A stretch of 64,000 nt of DNA from Pachyseris speciosa (Eukaryota > Cnidaria > Anthozoa > Scleractinia > Pachyseridae): assembly GCA_016490735.1 (NCBI GenBank), contig JAEMWC010001409.1, positions 85,001 through 149,000 of the forward strand, given 5' to 3'. Below are positions 54,133 to 63,488 of the stretch, one piece after another (position 1 is the first letter of the stretch; every line of letters starts with the position of its first letter). The position numbers and the translations under genes are program-made. Under the pieces are notes generated by a model. It was not told the origin of the DNA and made no database searches. It saw only the letters and a list, made by a program, of their open reading frames with translations.

Positions 54133-54612
54133 CTGAATTTTTTTCAGGCTTCTTTTCGCAATTGCATAAATTGCGTTCATAACTGCGAGGATCATTCTTC
54201 ATGTGATTTCATTTCCGCAGTTCATATATGATTCATTTCTCATATATCATTCATAACAAATTAATGTAATCAAGTAAGCTGAACCCACTCACAGGGCACT
54301 AAGGCTACAAGGTAACGGGAATTACCCCTTAAATCTACTAAAGCAAAGATTGAGCCGAAGTATTAGCAGCCATGGACAGCTGTTTCCGCCTTGTTAGGCC
54401 TCATCAACATGACATAGCTAATGCTTAGGCTCAAGTACCCACATATCAGTAAAACAAGCAATGAAAACGTAAAGCTTATGGAATGTCGCCGGAGTGACAA
54501 GGCTACGTTACAAATTAATGTGATCAAGTAAGCTGAAGCCACTCAAAGGCCACTAAGGCCACAAGGTAGCGGGCATTACCCCTTGAATCTACCAAAGCAA
54601 AGATTGAGCCCA

Positions 54613-54679
54613 AGCTTTAACAGCCATGGACAGCTGTTTCCGCCTTGTTAGGCCTCATCAGCATGGCATAGCTAATGCT
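54613..54679 (-). ncRNA. Hammerhead ribozyme motif, unit 5 (core intact, helix II base pair lost)
   Basis: CUGAUGA, GAAAC, the ACAGCUGU octamer and GUC are intact. The base next to GAAA is G instead of C, breaking the conserved 10.1-11.1 G-C pair at the foot of helix II, and distal helix I has mismatches (GUUAAAGCU). Confidence 0.7.
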
Positions 54680-55373
54680 CAGGCTCAAGTACCCACATAT
54701 CAACAACACAAGATATGAAAACGTAAAACTTGTGGGATGTGGCTGGAGTGAGAAGGCTACTTCACAAATTAATGTGATCAAGTAAGGTGAACCCACTCAA
54801 AGGGCACTAAGGCTACAAGGTAGCGGGCATTACCCCTTAAATCTACCAAAGCAAAGATTGAGCCCAAGCATTACAAGCCAAGGACAGCTGTTCCACCCTT
54901 GTTAGGCCTTATCAGCATGGCATAGCTAATGCTCAGGCTCAAGTACCCACATATCAACAACACAAGATATGAAAACGTAAAACTTGTGGGATGTGGCTGG
55001 AGTGAGAAGGCTACTTCACAAATTAATGTGATCAAGTAAGGTGAACCCACTCAAAGGGCACTAAGGCTACAAGGTAGCGGGCATTACCCCTTAAATCTAC
55101 CAAAGCAAAGATTGAGCCCAAGCATTACAAGCCAAGGACAGCTGTTCCACCCTTGTTAGGCATTATCAGCATGGCATAGCTAATGCTCAGGCTCAAGTAC
55201 CCACATATCAATAAAAAAGCAATGAAAACGTAAACCTTGTGGGAGGTGGCTGGAGTGACAAGGTTACTCCACAAATTAATGTGATCACGTAAGCTGAAGC
55301 CACTCAAAGGGCACTAAGGCCACAAGGTAGCGGGCATTTCCCCTCAAATCTACCATAGCAAAGATTGAACCCA

Positions 55374-55440
55374 AGCGTTAGCATCCATGGACAGCTCTTT
55401 CGGCCCTTTTAGGCCTCATCAGCATGGCATAGCTAATGCT
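55374..55440 (-). ncRNA. Hammerhead ribozyme motif, unit 8 (core intact)
   Basis: CUGAUGA and GAAA are intact with GGCC-UAAAAG-GGCC as helix II, a GUC site and a proximal helix I CAUGGA that pairs in five of six positions. Helix III reads GAAAGAGCUGUC, losing one C-G pair. Confidence 0.75.
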
Positions 55441-56136
55441 TATGCTAAGGTACCCACATATCAATAAAACAAGCAATGAAAACGTAAAGCTTATAGGATG
55501 TGGCTCAAGTGACAGGGCTACTTGACAAATTAATGTGATCAAGTAAGCTGAAGCAACTCAAAGGGCACTCAGGCCACAAGGTAGCGGGCATTACCCCTTA
55601 AATCTACCAAGGCAAACATTCAGCCCAAGCAAGAGCAGCCATGGACAGCTGTTTAGGCCTTGTTAGGCCTCATCAGCATGGCATAGCTAATGCTCAGGCT
55701 CAAGTACCAACATATCAATAAAACAAGCAATGAAAACGTAAAGCTTGTGGGATGTGGCTTGATTGACAAGGCTACTTCACAAATTAATGTGATCAAGTCA
55801 GCTGAAGCCACTCAAAAGGAACTAAGGCCATCAAGGTAGCGGGCATTCCCCCTCAAATCTACCATAGCAAAGATTGAACCCAAGCATTAGCTGCCATGGA
55901 CAGCTCTTTCGGCCTTTTTAGGCCTCATCGGCATGGCATAGCTAATGCTCAGGCTCAAGTACCCACATATCAATGAAACTGGCAATGAAAACGTAAACCT
56001 TGTGGGATGTGGCTTGAGTGACAAGGCTACTTCATAAATTAATGCGATCAGGTAAGCTGAAGCCACTAAAAGGGCACTAAGTCCACAAGGTAGCGGGAAT
56101 TTCCCCTGAAATCTACCATAGCAAAGATTGAACCAT

Positions 56137-56204
56137 AGCATAAGCAGCCAAGGACAGCTGTTTCGGCCCTTTTAGTCCTCATCAGCAATTGCATAGCTAA
56201 TGCT
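56137..56204 (-). ncRNA. Hammerhead ribozyme motif, unit 11 (core intact, helices weakened)
   Basis: CUGAUGA, GAAAC, the ACAGCUGU octamer and GUC are intact. Helix II is GGAC against GGCC with only the outer pairs matched, and the proximal helix I is disrupted (GCAAUUG against CUUGGC). Confidence 0.65.
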
Positions 56205-57643
56205 CAGGCTCAAGTACCCACATATCAATAAAAGAAGCAATGCATACGTAAAGCTTGTGGGATGTGGCTGGAGTGACAAGGATACTTCACAAATTAATGT
56301 GATCAAGTAAGCTGAAGCCACTCAAAGGGCACTAAGGGCACTAGGTAGCGAGCATTACCCCTTAAATCTAAAAAAAGCAAAGATTGAGCCCAAGCATTAG
56401 CAGCCATGTACAGCTGTTTCGGCCTGGTTATGCCTTAAAAGCATGGCATAGCTAATGCTCAAGGTCAAGTAACCACATATCAATAAAACAGGCAATGAAA
56501 ACGTAAAGCTTGTGGTATGTGGCTGGAGTGACAAGGCTACTTTACAACTTAATGTGATCAAGTAAGCTAAAGCCACTGAAAGGGCACTATGGCCACAAGG
56601 TAGCGGGCATTACCCCTTAAATTTACCAAAGCAAAGATTGTGCCCAAGCATTAGCAGCCATGGACAGCTGTTTATGCCTTGTTAGGCCTCATCAGCATGG
56701 CATAGCTAATGCTCAACCTCAATTACCCACATATCAATAAAATAAGCAATGAAAACGTAAAGCTTGCGGGATGTGGCTGGAGTGACAAGGTTACTACACA
56801 AATTATTGTGGTCAAGTAAGCTGAACCCACTCAAAGGGCACTAAGGCCACAAGGTAGCGGGCATTACCCCTTAAATCTACCAAAGAAAAAATTGAGCCTC
56901 AGCATTAGCAGCCATAGACAGCTGTCTCGAGCTTGTTAGCCCTCATCAGCATGGCATAGCTAATGCTCAAGCTCAAGTACCCACATATCAATAAAAGAAA
57001 AAATGAAAACGTAAAGCTTGTCGGATGTGGCTTGATTGCAAGGCTACCTCACAAATTAATTTTATCAAGTCAGCTGAAGCCACTCAAAGGGAACTAAGGC
57101 CACAAGGTAGCGGGCATTTCTCCTGAAATCTACCATAGCAAAGATTGAACCCAAGCATTAGCAGCCATGGACAGCTGTTTCGGCCTTGTTAGGCCTGATC
57201 AGCATGGCATAGCTAATGCTCAGGCTCAAGTACCCACATATCAATAAAACAGGCAATGAAAACGTAAAGCTTGTGGGATGTGGCTGGAGTGACAAGGTTA
57301 CTTCACAAATTAATGTGATCAAGTAAGCTGAAGCCACTCAAAGGGCACTAAGGCGACAAGGTAGCGGGCATTACCCCTAAAATCTACCAAAGCAAAGATT
57401 GAGCCCAAGGATTAGCAGCCATGGACTGCTTTTTTGGCCTTGTTAGGCCTCATCAGCATGGCATAGCTAATGATCAGGGTCAAGTACCCACATATGAATA
57501 AAACAAGCAATGGAAACGTAAAGCTTGTGGGATATGGCGGGAGTGACAAGGGTACTTGACAAATTAATGTGATCAAGTAAGCTGAAGCCACTTAAAGGGC
57601 ACTAAGGCCACAAGGTAGCGGGCATTAGCCCTTAAATCTACCA

Positions 57644-58508
57644 ATTTGGTTTTGTTCCTTCTTCCCTTAATTTTGTTTAGCGATAATGATTTTGAGGATG
57701 ATGACGACGCGATGACGAGAGCGATGATGATGATGATGATGATGATGATAATGATGGCGATTGTGGTGGTGGAATTTAATGTAAACTATGGAAAACTAAA
57801 GCCCCTCACTGAGAGTATTAGTTCATCTTTATCGTGTTGGATGTGTACATGTTGCAAATGCTATTAGTACAAGTTGAATGCAATTATCATTTAGATAATT
57901 GCTCAGGTACTGATCGAATTATCTGAATAATTTATTCCTTTAACCCTTGAACGGAAATTGCGAGAAAGCCGACATACCTAAACCCTCGGACTCAGAGGAG
58001 ATTGGAGGTTGGGCCGGAGCTCGTGTTTTACCTTAATTTTGACAAGATACCTTTTTCTAGGCACTTGTGTATTTCAGTAGCTGTTCGTTTGTGTTTTAGA
58101 CATATTTCCAGTGAATTTGTAAATGACAAGTGAGGCGTGGTTATGGAAAGTTGAAATTTGAAATTTATTAAGCCATATTAATTTTAAAATTATGTATTAA
58201 AGAATCTTCACATGCTTAACGGTCGAAAAGTGTATTTTCCTGGGTAGAACTTGAAATTTTCGGAGGAAAAAAAAACGAAAATTATACTGATAAAGTTAAA
58301 AAAAAAACTGCAAAAAGTGTGACCTGTGGGATGATGTCACTGGTCCCAGCAGCGCAATTTGCATCTGTATCCCATAATGTTAGCATCATATTTTAAACGA
58401 CAAAAGAAGCTCGCTATTAAATCTAAAATCTTTTCAAAATATTAAAACTTAACGAAAACGCTTAACTTATACCTCTGAGCGTTAAACAGGACACTCCTTG
58501 CCTTTCAG
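57644..58508. other. Gene B intron 2, part after the satellite
   Basis: Contains a GAT/ATG trinucleotide run at about 57,688-57,760 and otherwise AT-rich non-coding sequence, ending in the acceptor 'ccttgcctttcag'. Confidence 0.6.
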
Positions 58509-58635
58509 AATTTTTGTCACGGTGACCCTTGTCCAAACAATGTTAGCGTTTGTCAAGTAGGGTTTACCAATAAGGGCTACAGATGTGCCTGCCACGATGG
58601 TTATGAAACAAGAGGGGATCATGGCGAATGTAAGG
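58509..58635 (+). CDS. Gene B exon 3: EGF-like domain
   Basis: Phase 0 in and phase 1 out, 127 bp, acceptor ctttcag and donor G|GTAAGA at 58,636. It encodes NFCHGDPCPNNVSVCQVGF, then NKGYRCACHDGYETRGDHGEC, a six-cysteine EGF module without the DxDE calcium motif. It joins the PAN exon in frame (AVE followed by NFCHG). Confidence 0.88.
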
Positions 58636-58805
58636 GTAAGAAAGTAGCAGTGTGTCTGTCTCTTATAATTTTTCTCTATTGATATTAATCGCGTGGAGGG
58701 AGTGGGGGATGTGGTTTGATTGAATGATTGAATGATTTCTATTCATATATTATTCAATAGATCTGAAAAACCCTCTAATATATGTTTGCAAAAACTTACT
58801 TACAG

Positions 58806-58934
58806 ATATTGATGAATGCGATTATCAATCTCACTTGCATAGTTGCGATCTTGGCTATAAATGTGAGAATGTGGCTGGATCATTCATTTGCTACTGCCCG
58901 CCTGGGAAAGTAGACGGAGGTAACATTTGCAAAG
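58806..58934 (+). CDS. Gene B exon 4: calcium-binding EGF-like domain
   Basis: Phase 1 at both ends, 129 bp, separated from exon 3 by a 170-bp intron. It starts DIDECDYQS with six cysteines and the hydroxylation consensus CENVAGSFICYC, ending PPGKVDGGNIC. The donor GTCTGT at 58,935 is weaker than usual. An in-frame continuation could read through about 30 codons to a TAA, so intron retention would truncate the protein. Confidence 0.88.
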
Positions 58935-59139
58935 GTCTGTGTCTTCTTTTGTCTAATTTTGAAGATGTGGTGCAAAATAAATTAAAGAATAAGTATTTAT
59001 TAAGTATTGCTAAAAGGGGCTAATATAATAATACAGTTACAATTTAACCAAATCTGAGAACATTTTTTTTTTCATACTCAAAATGCTTAAGGTAATCAAA
59101 AAAATCCTTCAATGGAAAGTAAAGTGGTACCAGTAAAGG

Positions 59140-59500
59140 GCCTTGTCCACACTAATCCGTTTTCAAAAGTATTCGTTTTCGGTTTCATTGAAAACGCATC
59201 GATCGATCCGCTTCCACACTACCGTTTTCGCAGCGTTTTTAACTGTCCACACTAAAACCATCGAAAACGCTGAATGAAATGTGTTGCGTAGGTTAAACGA
59301 TATGCGCATGCCTGAGAAAAATTCACGTTGTGTGGATGACGTAGGCGTTTTCATTTCGATACGTTTTCGACTGTGCACACTAAAACGACATGTGGGGCTT
59401 ATGTATGCATGCGTTTCATTTTGATTTACTATCAGGTGCATTTTCAAATAGATGCGTTTTCGGTGAAAACCCTGAGCGTTTTAGTTTACGGGAGATCAGA
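59140..59500. repeat. MITE-like repeat in gene B intron 4
   Basis: Repeated words 'gtccacactaa', 'ccgttttc' and 'gaaaacgc' in both orientations, giving many short inverted repeats around a 'gtgtggatgacgtag' centre. This fits a decayed non-autonomous DNA transposon related in style to the 17,980-18,480 relic. Confidence 0.5.
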
Positions 59501-59886
59501 CATGTCTAAGTGGTAGCGATAGTTGTTGGTGCATGGTGCACTTTGAGGAGTAAGTAAAAGGTTAGATGGATGGTAATAATGATAATGATAGTCATAATGA
59601 TGATTTAGTAGCATTCCACTGGACCTGGTTCTTCTATGCTAAGACCTATATACAGTAATAAATATGAAAAGGAGCTACATTAAATATATCCGAAAACTTA
59701 AATAAAGAAGAGAAACAAGTCTCTGAATTACTCGAATTCGGCTTTCGCAGAGGAAAAATCTTGCTATTGTACCCATTTTGAAAGCGCTAGTGATCCTTGC
59801 AATGACATTTCTTGCTCTAAATCGCAACCCATTCCAAAATAGATTAAATAAAGTTGTGTAATAAATTCTGCTTTTCTTAAAACAAG

Positions 59887-60218
59887 TAGAATGCCAAGAA
59901 GCTCTGGGCATGGCAAATGGTGAGATCTCTGACGGACAAATTATTGCCTCTTCGGTGCAGCATGGAGCTGGTTCTGCTAGCCGAGGACGACTGAACTTCA
60001 CACACGCTCCAGGTGTAGCCAGACGATGGTCAGCTGAGGAAAACGATATCAATCAGTGGCTGCAGGTGGATCTACTGAGACTAGACGTCAATGTGACACG
60101 TGTGGCAACGCAAGGGAGGAGTGATGCTGACGAGTGGGTAACCAAGTATAAGTTACAGCACAGTGACAATGGTGTGGATTTCCATAACTTCAATGAAAGA
60201 GGAAAAACCATGGACAAG
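59887..60218 (+). CDS. Gene B exon 5: N-terminal part of an F5/8 type C (discoidin) domain
   Basis: Enters in phase 1 (acceptor aaaacaag) and leaves in phase 0 at donor AAG|GTGAAT (60,219). It encodes ECQEALGMANGEISDGQI, WSAEENDINQWLQVDLLRLD, VTRVATQGRSDADEWVTKYK and LQHSDNGVDF, the classical first two-thirds of a discoidin domain. These domains bind phospholipids, collagens or carbohydrates at cell surfaces. The remaining C-terminal strands were not found before 64,000, so the gene continues beyond the window with an intron of at least 3.8 kb. Confidence 0.9.
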
Positions 60219-60597
60219 GTGAATTTGAACTACTTGTTAATGATAGAACTGTAAACTTCTTCAAAAAAAAAATGAATAAGCAATTTTGTAACAAGTACAC
60301 GAAACCATAAACGACGGTTTAAACCCAAAACCTTTTGAACTCGCACGTCCGAAGCTACGTTTATTTGCGTTTTGTCTTAGTAAGTATTCCGATTTTTTTT
60401 TTTTAAGGAAAATGACCCACTTTAAAATGTGTTGGTACTGTACGAAACCTAATTCAAGAACTAAGCTGTTGAACCATTCTATGACAAAAGCGTGTTTTGA
60501 GTGCCAAATGGCAACAGCAAGCAAGAGCGTTTATTTCAGAACATTCCTTTCGTGTAAATGCTTTGAACACGAAAATCGAAAATGACGCTGAAATGAA
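60219..60597. other. Gene B intron 5, first part
   Basis: Non-coding AT-rich sequence. No repeat boundary was recognised. Confidence 0.5.
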
Positions 60598-60937
60598 GAA
60601 GCGGGACCTTCTGTTAACTCCCGAAAGATACTACAATAAACAAGCGGGACCTTTTGTTAACCCGCGTAAATAATACTACAATAAATAAGCGAGACTTTCC
60701 GTTAACCCGCAAAGATAATACTACAACAGACAAGCGAGACCTAAAGTAAACCCGCGAAAATAATACCACAATAAACAAGCGGGACCTTCTGTTAACCCGC
60801 GAAAATAATACTACAATAAATAAGCGAGACTTTCTATTAACCCGCAAAGATAATACTACAACAGACAAGCGAGACCTAAAGTAAACCCGCGAAAATAATA
60901 CCACAATAAACAAGCGGGACCTCAAGTTAAGCCTCAA
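60598..60937. repeat. 45-bp minisatellite with 135-bp higher-order repeat
   Basis: About seven and a half 45-bp units, typified by 'caagcgggaccttctgttaa' followed by 'cccgcgaaaataatactacaataaa' type sequence. Three unit variants (caagcgggacc, taagcgagact, caagcgagacc) repeat in the same order twice, giving a 135-bp higher-order period. Because 45 is a multiple of three, the minus strand stays open for 107 codons as a 15-residue repeat (RSRLFIVVLFSRV type). This is probably a by-product of the period. Confidence 0.9.
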
Positions 60938-61567
60938 AAATGACGCTGTAACAAGCTGGAACTAACAAAGTAAAATGGCAATAGCAAGCGGAAAGAAATG
61001 AGAATTAAACTGTACAAAACCAAAAATGGCAAAACTAAGGCGAGCAAAAATGAAAATAAAAGTACGTGTGAAAACACGTGAAAACGCGTGGCATGCTGAA
61101 ATAAATAAGACGAGCAAACGAGCAAACGAGCAAACAACGGGGGCCAAAAAAACAAGTACGATTGACCAAACCGAAAATTACAGCAAGATAAATGGGCGAA
61201 AACCAGCAGAAAGGCGCACGAGCGAACATAAGATAAGACACCGGAATAAACAGATAGAAAGAAAAAACCTCAAGTAGCTCGGCCGGAGCGTAAGGAGCGG
61301 CTAGAACAAGCTCTGTTGCAGTCGGAAGTTGAATTCGTGGAACAACTGCTTGAACGGCGTTGACCGCATTCTCGCCAGCTCTAGGCCTCTGAACAACAGG
61401 GTGTTGCTCGTCAGCGACAGCCATAGCGAAAGGCAACAGCGCAGATCGAGTATTATAACAGAAGAACAACTGGAACAAAAAGAAGTTTGCGGCACGCGGG
61501 TGTGCGAGAAAAGAGAGAGAGTTAATAATGAGATTCTCCTTATATGCGCTAAGGTGAGACCGCTGAG
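60938..61567. other. Gene B intron 5, unrecognised segment
   Basis: On the minus strand a protein-like stretch starts at about 61,424 (MAVADEQHPVVQRPRAGENA) and runs through RIQLPTATELVLAAPYAPAE to a possible donor (TTGAG|GTTTTT near 61,276). No domain was recognised. The segment after it is low-complexity hydrophobic. It could be a fragment of a mobile-element gene. Confidence 0.3.
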
Positions 61568-61727
61568 AATAGGCTAATTTCGAATTGTGGGAGAACAAAA
61601 GAACAGAGTCGAGGTTCAGGGGAATGATTTGCATGTTCCCTTTTTTGTGACAAAAGAACATGCAAATTATTCCCCCTGAACCTCGACTTTGTTCTTTTGT
61701 TCCTCCACAAGTCGAAACTAGCCTATT
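61568..61727. repeat. Foldback repeat with 71-bp arms and 17-bp loop
   Basis: The left arm 61,568-61,638 and right arm 61,656-61,727 are inverse copies with few differences (aataggcta ... tagcctatt outermost, gcatgttc ... gaacatgc innermost). The RNA would form one long hairpin. This is consistent with a very short foldback MITE. Confidence 0.85.
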
Positions 61728-63338
61728 AAAGTGCCCCTAAAAAAAAACCCTTTTTTTTCCAATTTAAATGATTCCTCTCTGAATTAAAAGCCCAACCGTG
61801 AAAAAAGATTTTGATTCGGTTGAATCTTCGCTTTTCTGTGTCCCGGTAAAATCTCGAAATTACGACCAAAAACGCCGCCATTTTGTTTCACGACCGAGTT
61901 ATGGGGAGGTTGTGTTCAGCCCTTGTATGACGTCATCCCGGGAACAAAAGTTCTGTTGCGCTTACAAAGTTCTTTGAAGGAAGCTCAATAATTCTAACTC
62001 TGAGGGCAAATAAGACATGATTTTAACCGATAATTTATATTCATAGTATTGTCACATGTAATATTTCTCTCCTAAGAGAAGATTTGATGTTTTGCAAACG
62101 AATGAGCCAAAAACAGACCGGCTGGTCGTGAAATAAACATATTCCCATCGGCTGATGTCACAAGCATTTTATGCCCTTTTATACGGTGAAAGCAGAAAAT
62201 TCCAATGAGTCCGTTAAGTGAAAAGATCTCCTCTTTAAAAGTCGTTTATTGTATAGTGATACAACCCAAACATGTGCATGTACCACGTTTCCAATGCATC
62301 GTGATATTCGGTGTGCTGCGTATCGGATACACAAAGGATTCTCGCATCGCGAAGTTGCGTTCGCTTATTTCTAACCAACAGTTTAGACGGATACGTAGCC
62401 TCAAATTTTAATTGCAGTAAGCTCTATTTATATTTATTTAACCTTGCCTTGACTATGAAGTTCAGCTAATCCTCAAGTCACGTAATTCGCGTCGGCTGAG
62501 CTCACTTTCCGTTCTCTTGTCAAATCTATCTTTGCCTTTGAATAGATACCATAAATAAAGACTCTCCCATAAATAGGCACTTCCACAATTAATTGCTGAT
62601 GTTCGTTTAAAATACCGATCTAAAGTCGGATGTGCGCCGTTTATATAGAATAACAATTATTGTTTTCAAACCGCTGCACATTTCCCATTCCCGATGCACG
62701 GGTACTCGGTCGTTCAAGATTGAAATCAGTGTTAAATCAAAGCTTTTGCTCACCAGCAGCGAACACAGAACCACGACGTACGGCAGATAACGCTTATAAA
62801 CGAAGCTTATCTTTTTCGTCTTCCCTTCTTCCGCGAATCTTGCTGTCCATTCCTGGTCTAATCATAACCATGAGGTTCCTTCGAGCTCCTCGCCGATTCC
62901 GTTCTAGTTCCACTTCAGAAATGAAGTTAATTTGGTCTTCACCCTCCACATAGCCTGACTATGACTCCGAGGGCGAGGAGGACATGATTCCAACACAATT
63001 TTGACTACTGCCAGGCTTTTACCCTCCAATATGTGCTTCGATGACCCAAACAAACACTTGCAAAAACAGAGATTGACTGAGAAAGCTATCTTTCAATCGT
63101 TCCCGGGATGACGTCAACAACCTCGTTGGACCCAGACTCCCTTTTACTCGGCCGGGCAACAAATTGAATGAGACTTTGGCTGTCCATAAAAAATCGAGGA
63201 TTCAACCAAATCCAATAATTCTTTCGCCGAAATACTTCGAATGATAAGTAGATTTATTTAGGCGAAAAACATTTTTTGGGGCTAGGTGCACTTGAAGGCT
63301 CTCACTGGGAATAAATTTCTCTGATTCAGTTAACGGAA
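61728..63338. other. Gene B intron 5 or intergenic, no gene seen
   Basis: Non-coding. Several short frames exist but none shows a domain or neighbouring splice pattern. The T/A runs near 61,738-61,760 are unremarkable. Confidence 0.45.
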
Positions 63339-63488
63339 GATTTTCTGGGATGGTAACTACGGTATTATGGCTTCTTAACCACTTACACCAAGTTAAGAGC
63401 CTAAAACTTGAACAGTTAATAGGTCCTAAAATTACCAGTCAAACGTCATTCGAAAGCCATAATACCGTAGTTACCATTCCAGAGAATC
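63339..63488. repeat. Small element with 35-bp inverted ends
   Basis: The left arm 63,339-63,373 and right arm 63,454-63,488 share 'ggtaactacggtattatggctt' exactly in inverse orientation, with three differences in the outer part. The spacer is 80 bp. It is typical of a MITE of about 150 bp. No clear target duplication was seen. Confidence 0.8.

Larger units (their letters stand above)
52955..54254. mobile_element. Palindromic cluster P2 of five tRNA-Thr-like units (11-bp target duplication)
   Basis: A 1,300-bp insertion in the satellite, flanked by AACAAATTAAT at 52,944-52,954 and 54,255-54,265. It has two direct units of about 252 bp in minus orientation, an A run at about 53,449-53,463 as the symmetry centre, then three units in plus orientation. 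Units are nearly identical. Its outer ends (CACATGAAGAATGAT and CATATATCATTCAT) match those of P1 at 9,994-10,505. The satellite period confirms the event, since the affected step is exactly 254 + 1,311 bp (1,300 plus the 11-bp duplication). Each unit also has a short hairpin after the tRNA part (cctgaatttttt..cagg). Confidence 0.9.
52175..57643 (-). repeat. 254-bp satellite array encoding hammerhead ribozymes
   Basis: Sixteen complete ribozyme-bearing units plus a partial last one, lying in gene B intron 2. Motif starts are 52,286, 52,540, 52,794, 54,359, 54,613, 54,867, 55,121, 55,374, 55,628, 55,883, 56,137, 56,393, 56,647, 56,901, 57,154 and 57,408. Steps are 253-256 bp, except one enlarged by 1,311 bp by an insertion. 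On the minus strand the consensus motif is AGCAUUAGC-UAU-GCCAUG-CUGAUGA-GGCC-UAACAA-GGCC-GAAACAGCUGUC, cleavage, then CAUGGC-U-GCUAAUGCU, a type I hammerhead. Core lesions are: 52,286 CUGAUAA; 54,359 UUGAUGA; 54,867 and 55,121 CUGAUAA with GGAA; 55,628 and 56,647 UAAA; 55,883 CCGAUGA; 56,393 core and GUA site; 56,901 GAGA; 57,154 CUGAUCA; 57,408 AAAA. The other five keep the core. Confidence 0.93.

Noticed and set aside
55125..56141. Small hydrophobic minus-strand frames within the satellite
   Set aside because: They recur once per unit, are broken in most units, and overlap the ribozyme motif. No evidence of translation.
52175..57643. CRISPR-like array because of regular repeats
   Set aside because: The whole 254-bp unit is repeated with no unique spacers, and the genome is eukaryotic. 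It is a satellite.
60614..60937. 107-codon repetitive minus-strand frame as a real protein
   Set aside because: It stays open only because the minisatellite period is divisible by three. No start context or flanking exon was found.
61035..61661. 208-codon minus-strand frame as a membrane protein
   Set aside because: The hydrophobic part is low-complexity sequence with overlapping frames in all phases. Only the segment near 61,276-61,424 looks protein-like and it has no family.
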